DNA of 59,255 nt from Gammaproteobacteria bacterium (GCA_013151645.1 JAADHU010000020.1:1-59255); one strand, 5' to 3'. Shown: positions 1 to 9,025, numbered from the stretch's first letter. Notes: generated by a model from the letters alone, not told the origin. Program-made: numbers and translations.

Positions 1-22
1 CCTAATTATTTCTTAGAAAAAG

Positions 23-98
23 TGGTGCCGGCACCAAGAGTCGAACTCGGGACCTACTGATTACAAATCAGTTGCTCTACCAACTGAGCTATGCCGGC
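23..98 (-). tRNA. tRNA-Thr (anticodon TGT)
   Basis: Read on the minus strand this 76-nt stretch folds as a complete cloverleaf. It has a 7-bp acceptor stem starting GCCGGCA, a D arm with AGCTCAGTTGGTAGAGC, and an anticodon stem ACTGA/TCAGT around the loop TTTGTAA, which places TGT as anticodon (threonine, ACA codons). The T arm contains GTTCGACTC and the 3' CCA is encoded. It lies downstream of the plsY-birA-coaX-SPOR block. In many Gammaproteobacteria a Thr tRNA sits in the tRNA cluster before tuf, so elongation factor Tu may lie just left of the window (inference). Confidence 0.96.
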
Positions 99-157
99 TA
101 ATCGGGGCGCATTATTCTATCTAAAGCCCGCCGCAGCAAGGGTTTCGGCCGCAAATA

Positions 158-844
158 TCAATCCGACCGTGGACAAGTGGCCTGATCGCGCAGCAATACC
201 TTGTCTTCGCCGTACTTTCCAATGATCGCGCCCGCCCCTTTTCCCGGTGGCAAGCCGATATCGACGAAAAATACCGTCGCCTCGCGGGTGCGTCGGCTGA
301 TGTCGGCCGGCAAATCCAGTGATTTTGCCTGCAATTCGATCCGCTCTGCGCGGCTGATCTCGCCGAACAGGCCCAGGGAAATCTTCAGGCCGTCGTCCTG
401 TGTTTCCACCATGTAGGCATCACCGAGGCCGCCGGCTTTCAGCTTGTCGATCATCGCATTGCCCGCCGTGCGATCCGGAATATTGCGGATCTGAACCCAG
501 TGGCCGACGAAGATCTGACCCTGGGTCGTTCGTATGCTCGCGCGCATGCCCTCACCTTCGTATTCGCCCAATGTCGCGTCGGCATCGGCACCGGTTTTGA
601 ACGGCCCGATCGTCACGCAGGAGCGACCGACGACAGCCTCAAGGTCCGACGGCTTTCCGGCACCCGGTACGGCACCGACGCTGGTCACCGCTTCGGCCTT
701 CAATGCATCCGATACTTCCAGCGGAGGCCCAAGATCGGTTTCCCTGACAATGGCAACGCCCGGTTCTGTCGGCTCACTCACGAACTGACCCCACAAGAAA
801 TACAGCACGTTCGCGAGCACCAGGACCAGCAGAAGATTCCTCAC
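158..844 (-). CDS. SPOR-domain membrane-anchored protein
   Basis: A 228-residue protein with one N-terminal membrane anchor (about residues 3-22) followed by a low-complexity linker and a C-terminal SPOR-like fold (about 74-148, including CVTIGPFKTGADAD and FVGHWVQI). SPOR domains bind denuded septal peptidoglycan, so a periplasmic cell-envelope role is likely. The start is a GTG at 844 that overlaps the coaX stop as GTGA, so translation is probably coupled to coaX. It is the last gene of the plsY-birA-coaX operon. SPOR proteins at this position, next to the pantothenate kinase and biotin ligase genes, recur in Gammaproteobacteria, but I cannot name a specific division protein for it. Confidence 0.85.
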   Translation of the reverse strand: MRNLLLVLVLANVLYFLWGQFVSEPTEPGVAIVRETDLGPPLEVSDALKAEAVTSVGAVPGAGKPSDLEAVVGRSCVTIGPFKTGADADATLGEYEGEGMRASIRTTQGQIFVGHWVQIRNIPDRTAGNAMIDKLKAGGLGDAYMVETQDDGLKISLGLFGEISRAERIELQAKSLDLPADISRRTREATVFFVDIGLPPGKGAGAIIGKYGEDKVLLRDQATCPRSD

Positions 845-1611
845 GATTCGCTCTCCACCATGTAGGCCAGACCATCCAGCACCAGGTGCGGTCGGTGAAC
901 GAACTTGCCCTCAAGCTGCTTCAGAATGCGCGACGCGTCACCACCGGTAAGCACGATTTTCGGACGCTGCCCGGCACCTCGAAGTGCTCGGATCGAATGT
1001 TCTATTGCACCGCAGGCGGCGCTGAGCGCGCCATTGTAAACCGCGCTGTGCGTGTTCCTGGCAAAGATACCGAGACCCTTTGACGGCATCCTCGCCGAGC
1101 GTTTCCTGGGGTGCACATCGTGTGCGTTTTTCAGAAAGCCGCTGGCGATCAGGTCGATGCCGGGCACGATCAATCCGCCGAGGTGCTTGCCAGTCTTGTC
1201 GATTGCATCAATGGTCACCGCCGAGCCCGCGTCGACCACGCACAATGCGGTTTTGAACTCGGCGCGTGCACCCACCATGCCGACCCAGCGGTCGACACCA
1301 AACTGGCGCGGTTCGGTGTAGGCATTCACCAGGCCGAATGCGGAGCGCACGCTGCGCACAAAATGAATATCGCACTTGCAGTGAATACCCATAATGCCTG
1401 ACAGTCGGGTCGCGAAAGTGGGTCCGGCGACATTGCTGGCGATCACCCGATCAACCCCATGGGGCAAACGCGTCGTCAATGACGCAAAGCCCTTTTCCTT
1501 CAGGACCGCATGACTAACCGAGCCGGTGCGGCCGATTTTGCCGTTGTTCAATACACCCCATTTGATGCGCGTATTGCCGATGTCGAACAAGAGCGCTTTC
1601 GATCCACTCAC
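841..1611 (-). CDS. coaX: Type III pantothenate kinase
   Basis: This enzyme phosphorylates pantothenate with ATP, the first step of coenzyme A synthesis, in the cytoplasm. Its 256 residues match the family length. The phosphate-binding loop DIGNTR is at 10-15, the pantothenate-binding GVDRW at 105-109, and the second ATP-site motif DAGSAVT at 127-133, followed by GGLIVPG at 145-151. Type III kinases are ASKHA-fold enzymes, need a monovalent cation and are not feedback-inhibited by CoA (family knowledge). The start is GTG at 1611 and overlaps the birA stop by four bases (GTGA), and its own stop overlaps the SPOR gene start the same way, so three genes are translationally coupled. Confidence 0.95.
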   Translation of the reverse strand: MSGSKALLFDIGNTRIKWGVLNNGKIGRTGSVSHAVLKEKGFASLTTRLPHGVDRVIASNVAGPTFATRLSGIMGIHCKCDIHFVRSVRSAFGLVNAYTEPRQFGVDRWVGMVGARAEFKTALCVVDAGSAVTIDAIDKTGKHLGGLIVPGIDLIASGFLKNAHDVHPRKRSARMPSKGLGIFARNTHSAVYNGALSAACGAIEHSIRALRGAGQRPKIVLTGGDASRILKQLEGKFVHRPHLVLDGLAYMVESES

Positions 1612-2414
1612 GCAACGGCCTCCTTGCGATCAACAATGCTCACCGAGCCGCTAACGACTCGCCTCAGCCCATCTCCATTGTGCAAAAGCAGGGCGCCGTC
1701 CGGGGCAATCCCCCGAGCGGTACCCGTCTCCCGGACACCGGCCTGATCGACGACGATCTCGCGTCCGGCCAGCGCATCGAGTTTGGACCACTCCGGCGCA
1801 AACGATGCAAAACCGTCACGACCGAAAGTCTGTAACGTTTCGCGCAGACGCTCGATCACCCGGGCCGCGAGGATATCGATGGACGGTACGACCGCGAGCA
1901 CGGCGTCGAGGTCGATCGCCGGCCGCGATGCCTTGATATGCTTGTCTGTATTCTTTGGTAATAGCATGTTGATACCGATTCCGACGACGGCAGTCATGCC
2001 GTTTGCACACGACTCCAGCAAGATACCGCCCAGCTTGCGTTCATCGATCAACAAATCATTGGGCCATTTCAGCAAAACACCCGCAACGCCCAGAGCCGCG
2101 AGCTCGTTCGCCACTGTCGATCCCACCGCCAGCGTGAGCGCAGACAGATTGGCCGGACGCACTGTAAAAGAATACGCAATGGACATCCACAATCCCGCGC
2201 CTGGCGGTGAATACCATGACTTGTCTTGCCGACCTCGGCCCGCCGTCTGTTGCTCCGCGAGCGCCACGCGCATATGCCCCGGCATCGGTTTTTCGGCCTC
2301 AAGCAAATAGCTGTTGGTAGAGCCGATCTCACGAAACACCTCAATCCCGGCAAGCGACTTGTGCGTACACGGAGAGAGTGCCTGCCGAATCCGCTCGGCG
2401 CTGATCGTGTTCAT
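1608..2414 (-). CDS. birA: Biotin--[acetyl-CoA-carboxylase] ligase without DNA-binding domain
   Basis: It activates biotin to biotinyl-AMP and transfers it to the carrier lysine of acetyl-CoA carboxylase. The 268 residues show GSTN at 31-34, the biotin-binding loop AGRGRQ at 58-63, KWPNDL at 116-121 with the catalytic lysine, and KLGGIL at 127-132. The C-terminal domain follows. E. coli BirA is about 320 residues with an N-terminal helix-turn-helix; here only a short lead precedes the catalytic core. This is therefore a class I, monofunctional ligase that should not repress biotin operons. Start ATG at 2414 lies three bases after the plsY stop. Confidence 0.94.
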   Translation of the reverse strand: MNTISAERIRQALSPCTHKSLAGIEVFREIGSTNSYLLEAEKPMPGHMRVALAEQQTAGRGRQDKSWYSPPGAGLWMSIAYSFTVRPANLSALTLAVGSTVANELAALGVAGVLLKWPNDLLIDERKLGGILLESCANGMTAVVGIGINMLLPKNTDKHIKASRPAIDLDAVLAVVPSIDILAARVIERLRETLQTFGRDGFASFAPEWSKLDALAGREIVVDQAGVRETGTARGIAPDGALLLHNGDGLRRVVSGSVSIVDRKEAVA

Positions 2415-2417
2415 CGA

Positions 2418-3071
2418 CTAACTCGACTGCGAACGATGAAAAATCATCAAACGCGTGTTTTTGGGCTCAGTCCCGGCACGCATTCTCTGAATATTCATTC
2501 GGTGGCTGAAGATCATGAACCCGGCCAGCACGAGCGTATAAATAATGAGCGGTTGGTCATCCGGAAAGCGTGTCAGAAGCAGATACACCGGCACCGCGAC
2601 ACTCGCCGACATCGTTGCCAGACCGACATAGCCGAACATCACCAGGAAGCCACCCCACACCAGCAGCACCGGCAAAATCAGGATGGGCGCAATGACGGTC
2701 AGCGTGCCAACCAGCGTAGCGGCGCCTTTGCCGCCTTTGAAATGCTGCCCGATTGGCCACACGTGTCCAAGCACCGATGCCGCGGCACAGCACAGCATGA
2801 GCCAGGTGCGGGAAATGTACGGATCTTCAGGGACGTATGGCAACGACAGATCCGGAATAACGCCAGCCGCAAGTGCCCCTTTGCCGACGTCAATTACCAT
2901 GACGCCCAGCGCGAACACCCAACCCTGCGTCCGTAACGCATTGGTGCTGCCCGCATTGCCACTGCCCATCGTACGAATATCCACGCCGCCGCGAAAATAG
3001 CCGACGACGAGTGAACCCATGATTGAACCGACAAGATAGGCGAGCAGGAATTTTGTACCGAGTTCCAGCAT
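2418..3071 (-). CDS. plsY: Glycerol-3-phosphate acyltransferase PlsY
   Basis: This integral membrane enzyme transfers an acyl group from acyl-phosphate to glycerol-3-phosphate, making lysophosphatidic acid. Motif 1, GSGNAGSTN, is at residues 36-44 and motif 2, GQHFKGGKGAAT, is in the second half; hydrophobic segments fit the five-helix family topology. I chose the ATG at 3071 (217 residues) because the membrane core starts there. An upstream ATG at 3164 would add 31 unrelated residues and run into the divergent lipid-kinase gene. It is first in the operon plsY-birA-coaX-SPOR. It pairs functionally with the divergent diacylglycerol-kinase-like gene, since both act on glycerophospholipid intermediates. 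Confidence 0.94.
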   Translation of the reverse strand: MLELGTKFLLAYLVGSIMGSLVVGYFRGGVDIRTMGSGNAGSTNALRTQGWVFALGVMVIDVGKGALAAGVIPDLSLPYVPEDPYISRTWLMLCCAAASVLGHVWPIGQHFKGGKGAATLVGTLTVIAPILILPVLLVWGGFLVMFGYVGLATMSASVAVPVYLLLTRFPDDQPLIIYTLVLAGFMIFSHRMNIQRMRAGTEPKNTRLMIFHRSQSS

Positions 3072-3142
3072 TGTTCCATCTTTGTACAAGACTGGTTTGC
3101 ATTGTAGCATCAGCCACCTCGAATCAAACGCGCCTAAAACCC

Positions 3143-4042
3143 TTGACCAATCAGGCAATTCCACTTTTTTTCAACCCGGTTGCCGGACGCGGTCGTACCG
3201 GGCGGCGCGCCGCATCCGTCAGCGCGATACTGGAGGCCAATGGCATTGCGCACACCGCTATCGCCAGCCAGGAACCCGGACATCTGGAGGCACTGGTTCT
3301 CGGCGCAATCAACGACGGCCAGCGAAAAATCCTGGTGGCCGGTGGAGACGGCAGCATTCACGAAGCGGTCAACGGTATTCTTCGCTCCGGTCACGAGGTC
3401 GAGTTCGGCGTTATTCCGACCGGCACCGGCAACGATTTCGCCAAGGCCTGCTCCATTCCGTTGTCCTGGGAAGATGCCGCTACCTTGTTGGCCGACCGAA
3501 TCAGCAGCGGCTCACCCGGACGGCAAATCGATGCCGGGCGCTGCAACGAGCGTTTCTTTGCCAACGGGGCGGGCATCGGTTTTGACGCCAAGGTCTCGCG
3601 AATTTCCCATAGCATCAACCTGCCCATTGGTGACCTGGTCTACCTGCTCGCCGTTTTTCGTGGCATCTGGGACGGCATCGCAACGCCGCACGTGTCGTTG
3701 CGCTTTGGGGACGAGCGGTTCGAAGGCGCTTTGACGCTGGCCAGTTTCTCGAACGGTCCGTGGGTCGGTGGCATGTTTCATATCGCGCCCATGGCCAAGA
3801 ACGACGATGGCTTGCTCGATCTGGTGTATGCAAAAGCGGTCACGCGACGACGCATCATGAGTCTCCTGCCGAAGATCATGCAGGGCACCCATCTCGATGC
3901 ACCCGAGGTAGACTGGAAAGCGATTCGAAAGTGCGAGCTAACCGCCGATGCGCCGGTTCCCTCACACCTGGACGGCGAGATTCAGCCTTTGCAAACGCAG
4001 TTCAGTATTGAAGTGCTAAGCGGTGCTTTGCGACTGCTTTGA
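3143..4042 (+). CDS. Diacylglycerol kinase-like lipid kinase (DAGK catalytic family)
   Basis: A soluble or membrane-associated lipid kinase of the DagK/YegS/BmrU family. Counted from the TTG at 3143, the protein (299 residues) begins shortly before the family opening FFNPVAGRGR. It carries the nucleotide-binding GGDGSIHEAVNG at 67-78 and PTGTGNDFA at 92-100, and the C-terminal lobe includes HLDGEIQPL. An in-frame ATG at 3023 would add 40 residues, overlap plsY head-on by 49 bases and is not supported by the family alignment. Neither start has a good ribosome binding site, so the start is uncertain. The 3' end overlaps the convergent EamA gene by 27 bases. Lipid substrate is not predictable from sequence. 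Confidence 0.88.
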   Translation: MTNQAIPLFFNPVAGRGRTGRRAASVSAILEANGIAHTAIASQEPGHLEALVLGAINDGQRKILVAGGDGSIHEAVNGILRSGHEVEFGVIPTGTGNDFAKACSIPLSWEDAATLLADRISSGSPGRQIDAGRCNERFFANGAGIGFDAKVSRISHSINLPIGDLVYLLAVFRGIWDGIATPHVSLRFGDERFEGALTLASFSNGPWVGGMFHIAPMAKNDDGLLDLVYAKAVTRRRIMSLLPKIMQGTHLDAPEVDWKAIRKCELTADAPVPSHLDGEIQPLQTQFSIEVLSGALRLL

Positions 4043-4909
4043 GCTTCGCGTTGAACCGAGAAAAATCGCCAGCAATGCGATAACGGCACCGGTCAACTCG
4101 ATTGCGGTGACGGTACGGCCGAAGAACAGAATATCCCACACGAAGCTCAGAGACGGCTGCAGTAACAGCGCAATGCCGACCTCGGTTGTACTGACCTTGG
4201 CGAGACTGCTGGCGATGAGCATCAGCCCGACCGAATGCGACAGCAGTCCATAGGCGAGCAGCCAGCCGACGTCCGCCACGCTCGCAATCGCCAGCGAGTC
4301 ACCTTCAATGAGGGCGGCTGCGCCGAGCATTGCCGCGACAAGAAACGACATCACCGCCACTTCGCGAATCGGCACGGTATGCGAGGTTTGTATCAGAGCC
4401 CGGCGCATGAATAACATGTAACCGGCAAAGCACACGGCCGTCAGCAGGCCGAGTATCACGCCTGTTCTGTAGTCCGCCGACAACACGCTCCAGTCCAGGC
4501 CAACGACCATGGCCAGGCCGACGATCGCCAGCGGGATCGCGATCACTTGTCGCACTGACGGTCGCTGCCCGAGAAACAACACGCCAGCGGCGATCATGAA
4601 GAACACCTGCATGTTGGCCAGCAACGTTCCAAGACCCGGCCCAACGTACAGAATGCTGCGATGCCAGAACCACAGATCGAGCGCAAAGAACACGGCCGAC
4701 AGGAATATGGCCACCCAGGCCACGCGCGGCAATGTCAGTTTTCGCCCGGTCAGCAGCAGGAACGCGCTTAAGGCGATGCCGCCGAACAACACGCGATAAA
4801 AGCCGCTTGCGGTCGGCGACACATTCACGAGACTCACAAACACCGCCGCAAAACTCGTGATCGTGGCCCCGGCGAACAGGCGAATGTGCGGACTCTTCAG
4901 GAAGTTCAT
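4016..4909 (-). CDS. EamA/DMT-family transporter
   Basis: A 297-residue inner-membrane protein with about ten hydrophobic helices arranged as two similar halves, the EamA (drug/metabolite transporter) pattern. Recognisable elements are FYRVLFGGIALSAFLLL early in repeat 1 and a repeat 2 beginning around GVILGLLTAVCFAGYMLF. These proteins export amino acids, purines or other small metabolites, and the substrate cannot be read from sequence. It is the third gene of a minus-strand series after the CtlX-type hydrolase and the M61 peptidase, 21 bases downstream of the latter. A role in exporting an amino-acid product would fit but is inference. Confidence 0.87.
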   Translation of the reverse strand: MNFLKSPHIRLFAGATITSFAAVFVSLVNVSPTASGFYRVLFGGIALSAFLLLTGRKLTLPRVAWVAIFLSAVFFALDLWFWHRSILYVGPGLGTLLANMQVFFMIAAGVLFLGQRPSVRQVIAIPLAIVGLAMVVGLDWSVLSADYRTGVILGLLTAVCFAGYMLFMRRALIQTSHTVPIREVAVMSFLVAAMLGAAALIEGDSLAIASVADVGWLLAYGLLSHSVGLMLIASSLAKVSTTEVGIALLLQPSLSFVWDILFFGRTVTAIELTGAVIALLAIFLGSTRSSKQSQSTA

Positions 4910-4930
4910 GCAGAGACAGAGGACGCGGAG

Positions 4931-6757
4931 TTAACCCGACAACCAGGACTGGCGGTTTTTTTCAGCCGCGTCGCTGGCGTCGGTGTCGATGACGAGATAA
5001 CAGGTATCCTCCGGCGCTTCCTCGAGCACGATGTGCAGGCTCATTAGCTGATCGCGCCGAAAAACACTGAGCGTGATCTGATCTCCGGCGTGGTACTCGC
5101 GAAGACGCGCATCAATATTGGCTTTGCTGAGCTTGACGTCGTTAATTGCGACGGCCTCATCGCCCGGCGCCAGGCCTGCACGTTCAGCCGGGCTGCTCGC
5201 GGTGACCCGATTGAATATCGAACGACTGCCTCGCTGCATCAAAGTGGCGCCCATCCACAACGCCGGCAGCTCACTGTTGCCGGCCGTTTTTCCGCCGACG
5301 TCCTTGCTGTTCTTTGCCGCTCGCAGGCACAAGCGTATGCCGCAATCGAGCAGGAGCTTGTCCATCGGCACATCGGCCGTGCCACGCACGTAGCGATCGA
5401 AGAAATCTTCCAGATCCACGCCGCTGATTTCATGAGCGATGGATTCAAGACCGCGTTCCGGCATGCCGCTCCGGCCGTCCCCGTAGCGGCGCCAGCATTC
5501 CCGCATGATGTCATCGAGACTGCACTTGCCGTGCGTCACCCGTCGCAGGGTCAAATCGAGGGCACAGGCGATGAGCGAGCCTTTTGTGTAGTAACTGACG
5601 ATAAAGTTCGGCGAATTCGCATCCTGTTTGTAGAACTTCGTCCAGGCATCGAAGCTCGACTCCTCCACCGATTGCCTGAAGCGTCCGGGCATTCGCACCA
5701 CGCGGGTGATCGTCTGGCCAAGCAGCTCAAGATAGCTCTTCGCCGTGACCAACCCGGAGCGCACCAGCGCGAGATCGTCGTAGTAGGAAGTGATGCCTTC
5801 AAACACCCACAGCAGACCGGTATGCGTTTCCGCCTGCAGTTGGTATGGCGTGAAAACGGCGGGTTTCATGCGCGTGACGTTCCAGAGATGGAAATACTCG
5901 TGACTGCAAAGCCCCAGGAATTTCCGGTAACCGTCGCTGACGCGCTTGTCGCCGCGTCGTGGAAGATCGTTCCGGCTGCACACCAGGCTGGTGGACCAGC
6001 GGTGTTCCAGGCCACCATAGCCGTTCGCCAATACCAGCAGGATAAACAGATAGCGATCCAGGTCCGGCGGCTTACCGAGCAACTTCATGTGCTGTTCGCA
6101 GACCTTCGTCAAGTCACTGCAGATTCTCGCCATATCGACCTTGTCGTGACCGCGAACGGCGATTGCGTGCGGAATACCGTCCGCCTCGAATTCTCCGATC
6201 AACAGGTCGCCGATCTCGACCGGATGATCGATCAACTCGGCATAATCGGACACCGTATAGGTGCCAAAGCCGTATTCTTCCGCGGTCTTCGCCTGCATGG
6301 AGGTCGCGACGCGCCAATGCTCACCGAGCGTTTCGGGTGGCGCACAAATGTCCAGCTCGCATGCATGGTGCTCTTGCCCGACCACCGCCAGGAAGACGCT
6401 CGGACCATTGAAATAGGCATGCGTGGTATCGAGGTGTGCACCGCGCACGCTCAGGTCATACGCGTAAATCTCGCAGACGATGGTGAGCGGCGCCGCGCAC
6501 GCGTCGGACTGCCAGCGGCTCTTGTCGAGCTTCAGCAAAGCAACTTCGCAGCCCTCTGATTCCGCCCGAATGGACACCAGGTTGCGTGCAAAATCGCGGA
6601 TCAGGTAGCTGCCGGGTATCCACGCCGGAATGCGAAACTCCTGTCCGTTGGGGTCTGGTGCCGCGACCGTCAGCGTCACTTCGAAAAGATGGGCACCCGG
6701 ATCCCTGGGCACGATCCTGTATTGATGAGCGGTATTTTTGTTGGTCATTCGCGTCAC
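4931..6757 (-). CDS. M61 family metallopeptidase with C-terminal PDZ domain
   Basis: A 608-residue aminopeptidase of the glycyl aminopeptidase family. The zinc site is HEYFH at 286-290 with the third ligand expected at Glu320 in FEGITSYY. The N-terminal M61 beta domain covers about 10-190. A PDZ domain lies at about 500-590, with the typical ASSPAERAGLAPGDEAVAIN stretch. No signal peptide is visible, so a cytoplasmic location is likely. The family prefers N-terminal Gly or Ala. The annotated start is a GTG at 6757 overlapping the previous stop as GTGA; an ATG three codons later (6748) is an alternative. Operon with the upstream CtlX-type gene and the downstream EamA transporter. Confidence 0.92.
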   Translation of the reverse strand: MTRMTNKNTAHQYRIVPRDPGAHLFEVTLTVAAPDPNGQEFRIPAWIPGSYLIRDFARNLVSIRAESEGCEVALLKLDKSRWQSDACAAPLTIVCEIYAYDLSVRGAHLDTTHAYFNGPSVFLAVVGQEHHACELDICAPPETLGEHWRVATSMQAKTAEEYGFGTYTVSDYAELIDHPVEIGDLLIGEFEADGIPHAIAVRGHDKVDMARICSDLTKVCEQHMKLLGKPPDLDRYLFILLVLANGYGGLEHRWSTSLVCSRNDLPRRGDKRVSDGYRKFLGLCSHEYFHLWNVTRMKPAVFTPYQLQAETHTGLLWVFEGITSYYDDLALVRSGLVTAKSYLELLGQTITRVVRMPGRFRQSVEESSFDAWTKFYKQDANSPNFIVSYYTKGSLIACALDLTLRRVTHGKCSLDDIMRECWRRYGDGRSGMPERGLESIAHEISGVDLEDFFDRYVRGTADVPMDKLLLDCGIRLCLRAAKNSKDVGGKTAGNSELPALWMGATLMQRGSRSIFNRVTASSPAERAGLAPGDEAVAINDVKLSKANIDARLREYHAGDQITLSVFRRDQLMSLHIVLEEAPEDTCYLVIDTDASDAAEKNRQSWLSG

Positions 6758-7713
6758 ACCGTCCGCTGTTCAGATGCTTTGGGCAAATGGATCTCGGCGA
6801 GCATGCAGCGAACACTGCCACCGGATGAGTCTTCGATGCAATCGATGGGTGCACTGACGATTTCACCCTTTGCGTCGATCATGGCCAGTTGGTCGTCCGT
6901 CAACGATCGGCGTGCACGCACCGACATGGCAAATAACCGTGAACCCGACTCCGTGCGCAGTTCGAGCATGTTGCCCGCGAATGCTTCCATTTGCTCACAG
7001 GTCAGAGATACGACGTCATGACCTGTATCCCGCAGGCTTCGCAGCACCGCCTCGCGTTGCTCATCGCGCGCAATCGACTCGTCACAGATAACCGCGAGAC
7101 TCTCGCCGACGCTCATCAGGACGTTGGTGTGGTAAACGGGAATGCCGTCTCGGTCGACAGCATCGAAGGCCATCACTTCATAGTCCAGTTGCTGAGCGAA
7201 ATCGCCGAGTACATCAAGGTCCGTACGGGACGAGAGGCAGGCATAGGCGACGCGATGCGTTCGATCGAGCACCAGGCTACCGGTACCCTCAAGGTATTGC
7301 CCGTGCTGCTCATGCGCCGTCAGGTCAATGATCCGACTCACGTGGAAAGCGTGTTCGCGAGCCAGTGAGTCAATGATGTCCGGACGACGTTCTGTGCGGC
7401 GGTTTGCCGCTTCCATCGGGTAAAGCACGACCGTGCCATCGCCGTGAAAGCTGATCCAGTTATTTGGAAAGATTGAATCCGGGGTGGGCGGCTCCATTGT
7501 ATCGTCAATGACAACCACATGGATGCCGGCCGTCACCAGCGCCTCGGCGAGCCTATCGAATTCCCGCAGTGCAGCGGCTTGCTGTTGCGCTTCGCTGGCA
7601 TCGAGCTTTCCCTGGAAGCGATTGGATGCCGCCGTCAGGGGGTTGCTGTGAAATCGTGCGGGCCGAATCATCAGGACCGCCGAAGCCAGTTGTGATTCTG
7701 TCGCTGAGGTCAT
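6754..7713 (-). CDS. ctlX: Citrulline-utilisation hydrolase, CtlX type (guanidino-group modifying fold)
   Basis: A 319-residue member of the arginine deiminase / dimethylargininase fold. The CtlX-type opening IRPARFHSNP is at 16-25 and FPNNW at 82-86; the acidic-site loop EGTGSLV is at 142-148. His195 in YHTNVLM and Cys303 near the C-terminus fit the catalytic His/Cys pair of the superfamily. The CtlX name comes from gene neighbourhoods of citrulline use; the exact substrate of this copy (citrulline, methylarginines or another guanidine) is not proven. First gene of a coupled operon: its stop overlaps the M61 peptidase start by four bases, which suggests linked turnover of peptides or arginine derivatives (inference). 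Confidence 0.87.
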   Translation of the reverse strand: MTSATESQLASAVLMIRPARFHSNPLTAASNRFQGKLDASEAQQQAAALREFDRLAEALVTAGIHVVVIDDTMEPPTPDSIFPNNWISFHGDGTVVLYPMEAANRRTERRPDIIDSLAREHAFHVSRIIDLTAHEQHGQYLEGTGSLVLDRTHRVAYACLSSRTDLDVLGDFAQQLDYEVMAFDAVDRDGIPVYHTNVLMSVGESLAVICDESIARDEQREAVLRSLRDTGHDVVSLTCEQMEAFAGNMLELRTESGSRLFAMSVRARRSLTDDQLAMIDAKGEIVSAPIDCIEDSSGGSVRCMLAEIHLPKASEQRTV

Positions 7714-7790
7714 ATCGTTACGTCCGGAATCACGATAGCCTTTTGTAATTAGCTGCGTACCATGAAAGCAGGTGAGGTGTCTGAAGGATT

Positions 7791-8273
7791 ATGCCCCGTA
7801 TGAGCAAGAAACTGAAAGACCTGAAAAAAATCGTCGTGCAACCCGGTTGGCTGTGCTTCGTCTGGTTTGGTATGACCGCCGGCATTTCCCTGCTGGAGAC
7901 ACCCGTCAAATTCTCGGCCCCGACCCTGAGCCGACCGGTTGCGCTCGACGTGGGCAGGGTCGTGTTCCAGGCCCTGAACAAGGCGGAACTGGTGGCGTTG
8001 GTGATGCTGTTATTGCTCGTACGATTGTCGGGCAAAGCACGGGAACTCTGGGCTTACTGTGCCGCCATTGTCGTCATCGTCATGTTGCAGTCGACCTGGC
8101 TATTACCGCTGCTGTCCAGCCGGGCTGAACTCATCGTTGCCGGCACCGAACCGGCACCGTCCATTGCCCATGCTGCTTACGCCACGACCGAAATGCTGAA
8201 ACTGGCGTTACTATTGATTCTCGGCTTCCGCTCTATGATGAGTGAGCACGCGCAGGCTCAGCCGCCCTCATGA
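7791..8273 (+). CDS. Small four-helix membrane protein, function unknown
   Basis: A 160-residue protein with a basic N-terminus and about four hydrophobic segments (roughly 20-35, 64-82, 88-108 and 130-148). The stretch FGMTAGISLLETPVKF after the first helix resembles small conserved membrane proteins found in many Proteobacteria, but I cannot assign a function. GAAGGATT lies immediately before the ATG at 7791; an ATG at 7800 has better spacing to the same Shine-Dalgarno and may be the true start. The stop overlaps the start of the TPR gene as ATGA, so the two are coupled. It is divergent from ctlX, with about 77 bases between them holding promoters for both. Confidence 0.7.
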   Translation: MPRMSKKLKDLKKIVVQPGWLCFVWFGMTAGISLLETPVKFSAPTLSRPVALDVGRVVFQALNKAELVALVMLLLLVRLSGKARELWAYCAAIVVIVMLQSTWLLPLLSSRAELIVAGTEPAPSIAHAAYATTEMLKLALLLILGFRSMMSEHAQAQPPS

Positions 8274-9025
8274 TGGGTCAGTCACTCTGGTTGTTGAGCG
8301 CCGCCGTGCAAATTGGCCTGATCGTGCATGTCTTGCGAACGGGTCGACCGATATTCTGGGCATTCATCATTTTCTTCGCACCGATGATTGGGTCGCTCGT
8401 CTATTTTTTCGTCGAATTGCTGCCGGAGTTGTCCGGCAACCCGAGAACTCGCACCGCCGTGAAGGGCCTCAGAAAATCCCTGAATCCGAATGCCGATATT
8501 CGCAAGCTGCAAAAGCAATATCAGCTATCCGGCAGCGTCGATGCGGCCCGTCATCTGGCCGACGAACTGATTGCCGCCGGGCGCTTTGAAGAAGCCATCG
8601 AACACTATCGAGGTGCACTGAAGGGGATGTACGAAAACGATCCCAATTTATTGCTCGGACTCGCCGAGGCGCAATTCGGCCAGGGCGATTTTGCGGGCAG
8701 TAAAATTACCCTGGAGCGTCTTGCTGCCGAAAACCCCTCCTTCAAATCGGCGAAAGGGCACCTGCTGTACGCCCGCACCCTCGAAAACTGCGATGCGCTG
8801 GACGATGCGTTAAAGGAATACGCGGCTGTCAGCACCTATTTCGCGGGTGCCGAAGCGAAATGCCGCTTCGCGACGTTGCTGGAGAAACAAAGGCAGCGCG
8901 AACGGGCGCTGGAGTTGTTTCAGGATATCGTCGATGCAGCCGAGTTAGCGCCGCGACACTATCTAAGGGCACAAAGTGAATGGATCGCGAAGGCGAAAGA
9001 CGGCGTTAAACGATTGAGCGTGTAA
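8270..9025 (+). CDS. Membrane-anchored tetratricopeptide repeat protein
   Basis: The 251-residue product starts with two hydrophobic helices (about 5-24 and 28-47, with the turn RTGRPIFW between). This resembles the PLD-nuclease N-terminal membrane module. A soluble helical region follows with TPR-like repeats, for example AARHLADELIAAGRFEEAIEHY near 100-120 and further repeats to about 230. Such proteins usually scaffold or regulate membrane complexes. The ATG at 8270 overlaps the preceding gene's stop by four bases. A pair of REP elements follows directly downstream and may end the transcript. Confidence 0.8.
   Translation: MMGQSLWLLSAAVQIGLIVHVLRTGRPIFWAFIIFFAPMIGSLVYFFVELLPELSGNPRTRTAVKGLRKSLNPNADIRKLQKQYQLSGSVDAARHLADELIAAGRFEEAIEHYRGALKGMYENDPNLLLGLAEAQFGQGDFAGSKITLERLAAENPSFKSAKGHLLYARTLENCDALDDALKEYAAVSTYFAGAEAKCRFATLLEKQRQRERALELFQDIVDAAELAPRHYLRAQSEWIAKAKDGVKRLSV

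Noticed and set aside
3023-3142. Longer ATG start for the lipid kinase
   Set aside because: Adds 40 residues unlike the family and overlaps plsY head-on; the family core begins right after the TTG at 3143.
5090-6559. 489-residue open frame on the plus strand
   Set aside because: It lies antisense to the M61 peptidase gene, whose zinc site and PDZ domain are clear. The product is Arg/His-rich with no recognisable domain, typical of a GC-rich shadow frame.
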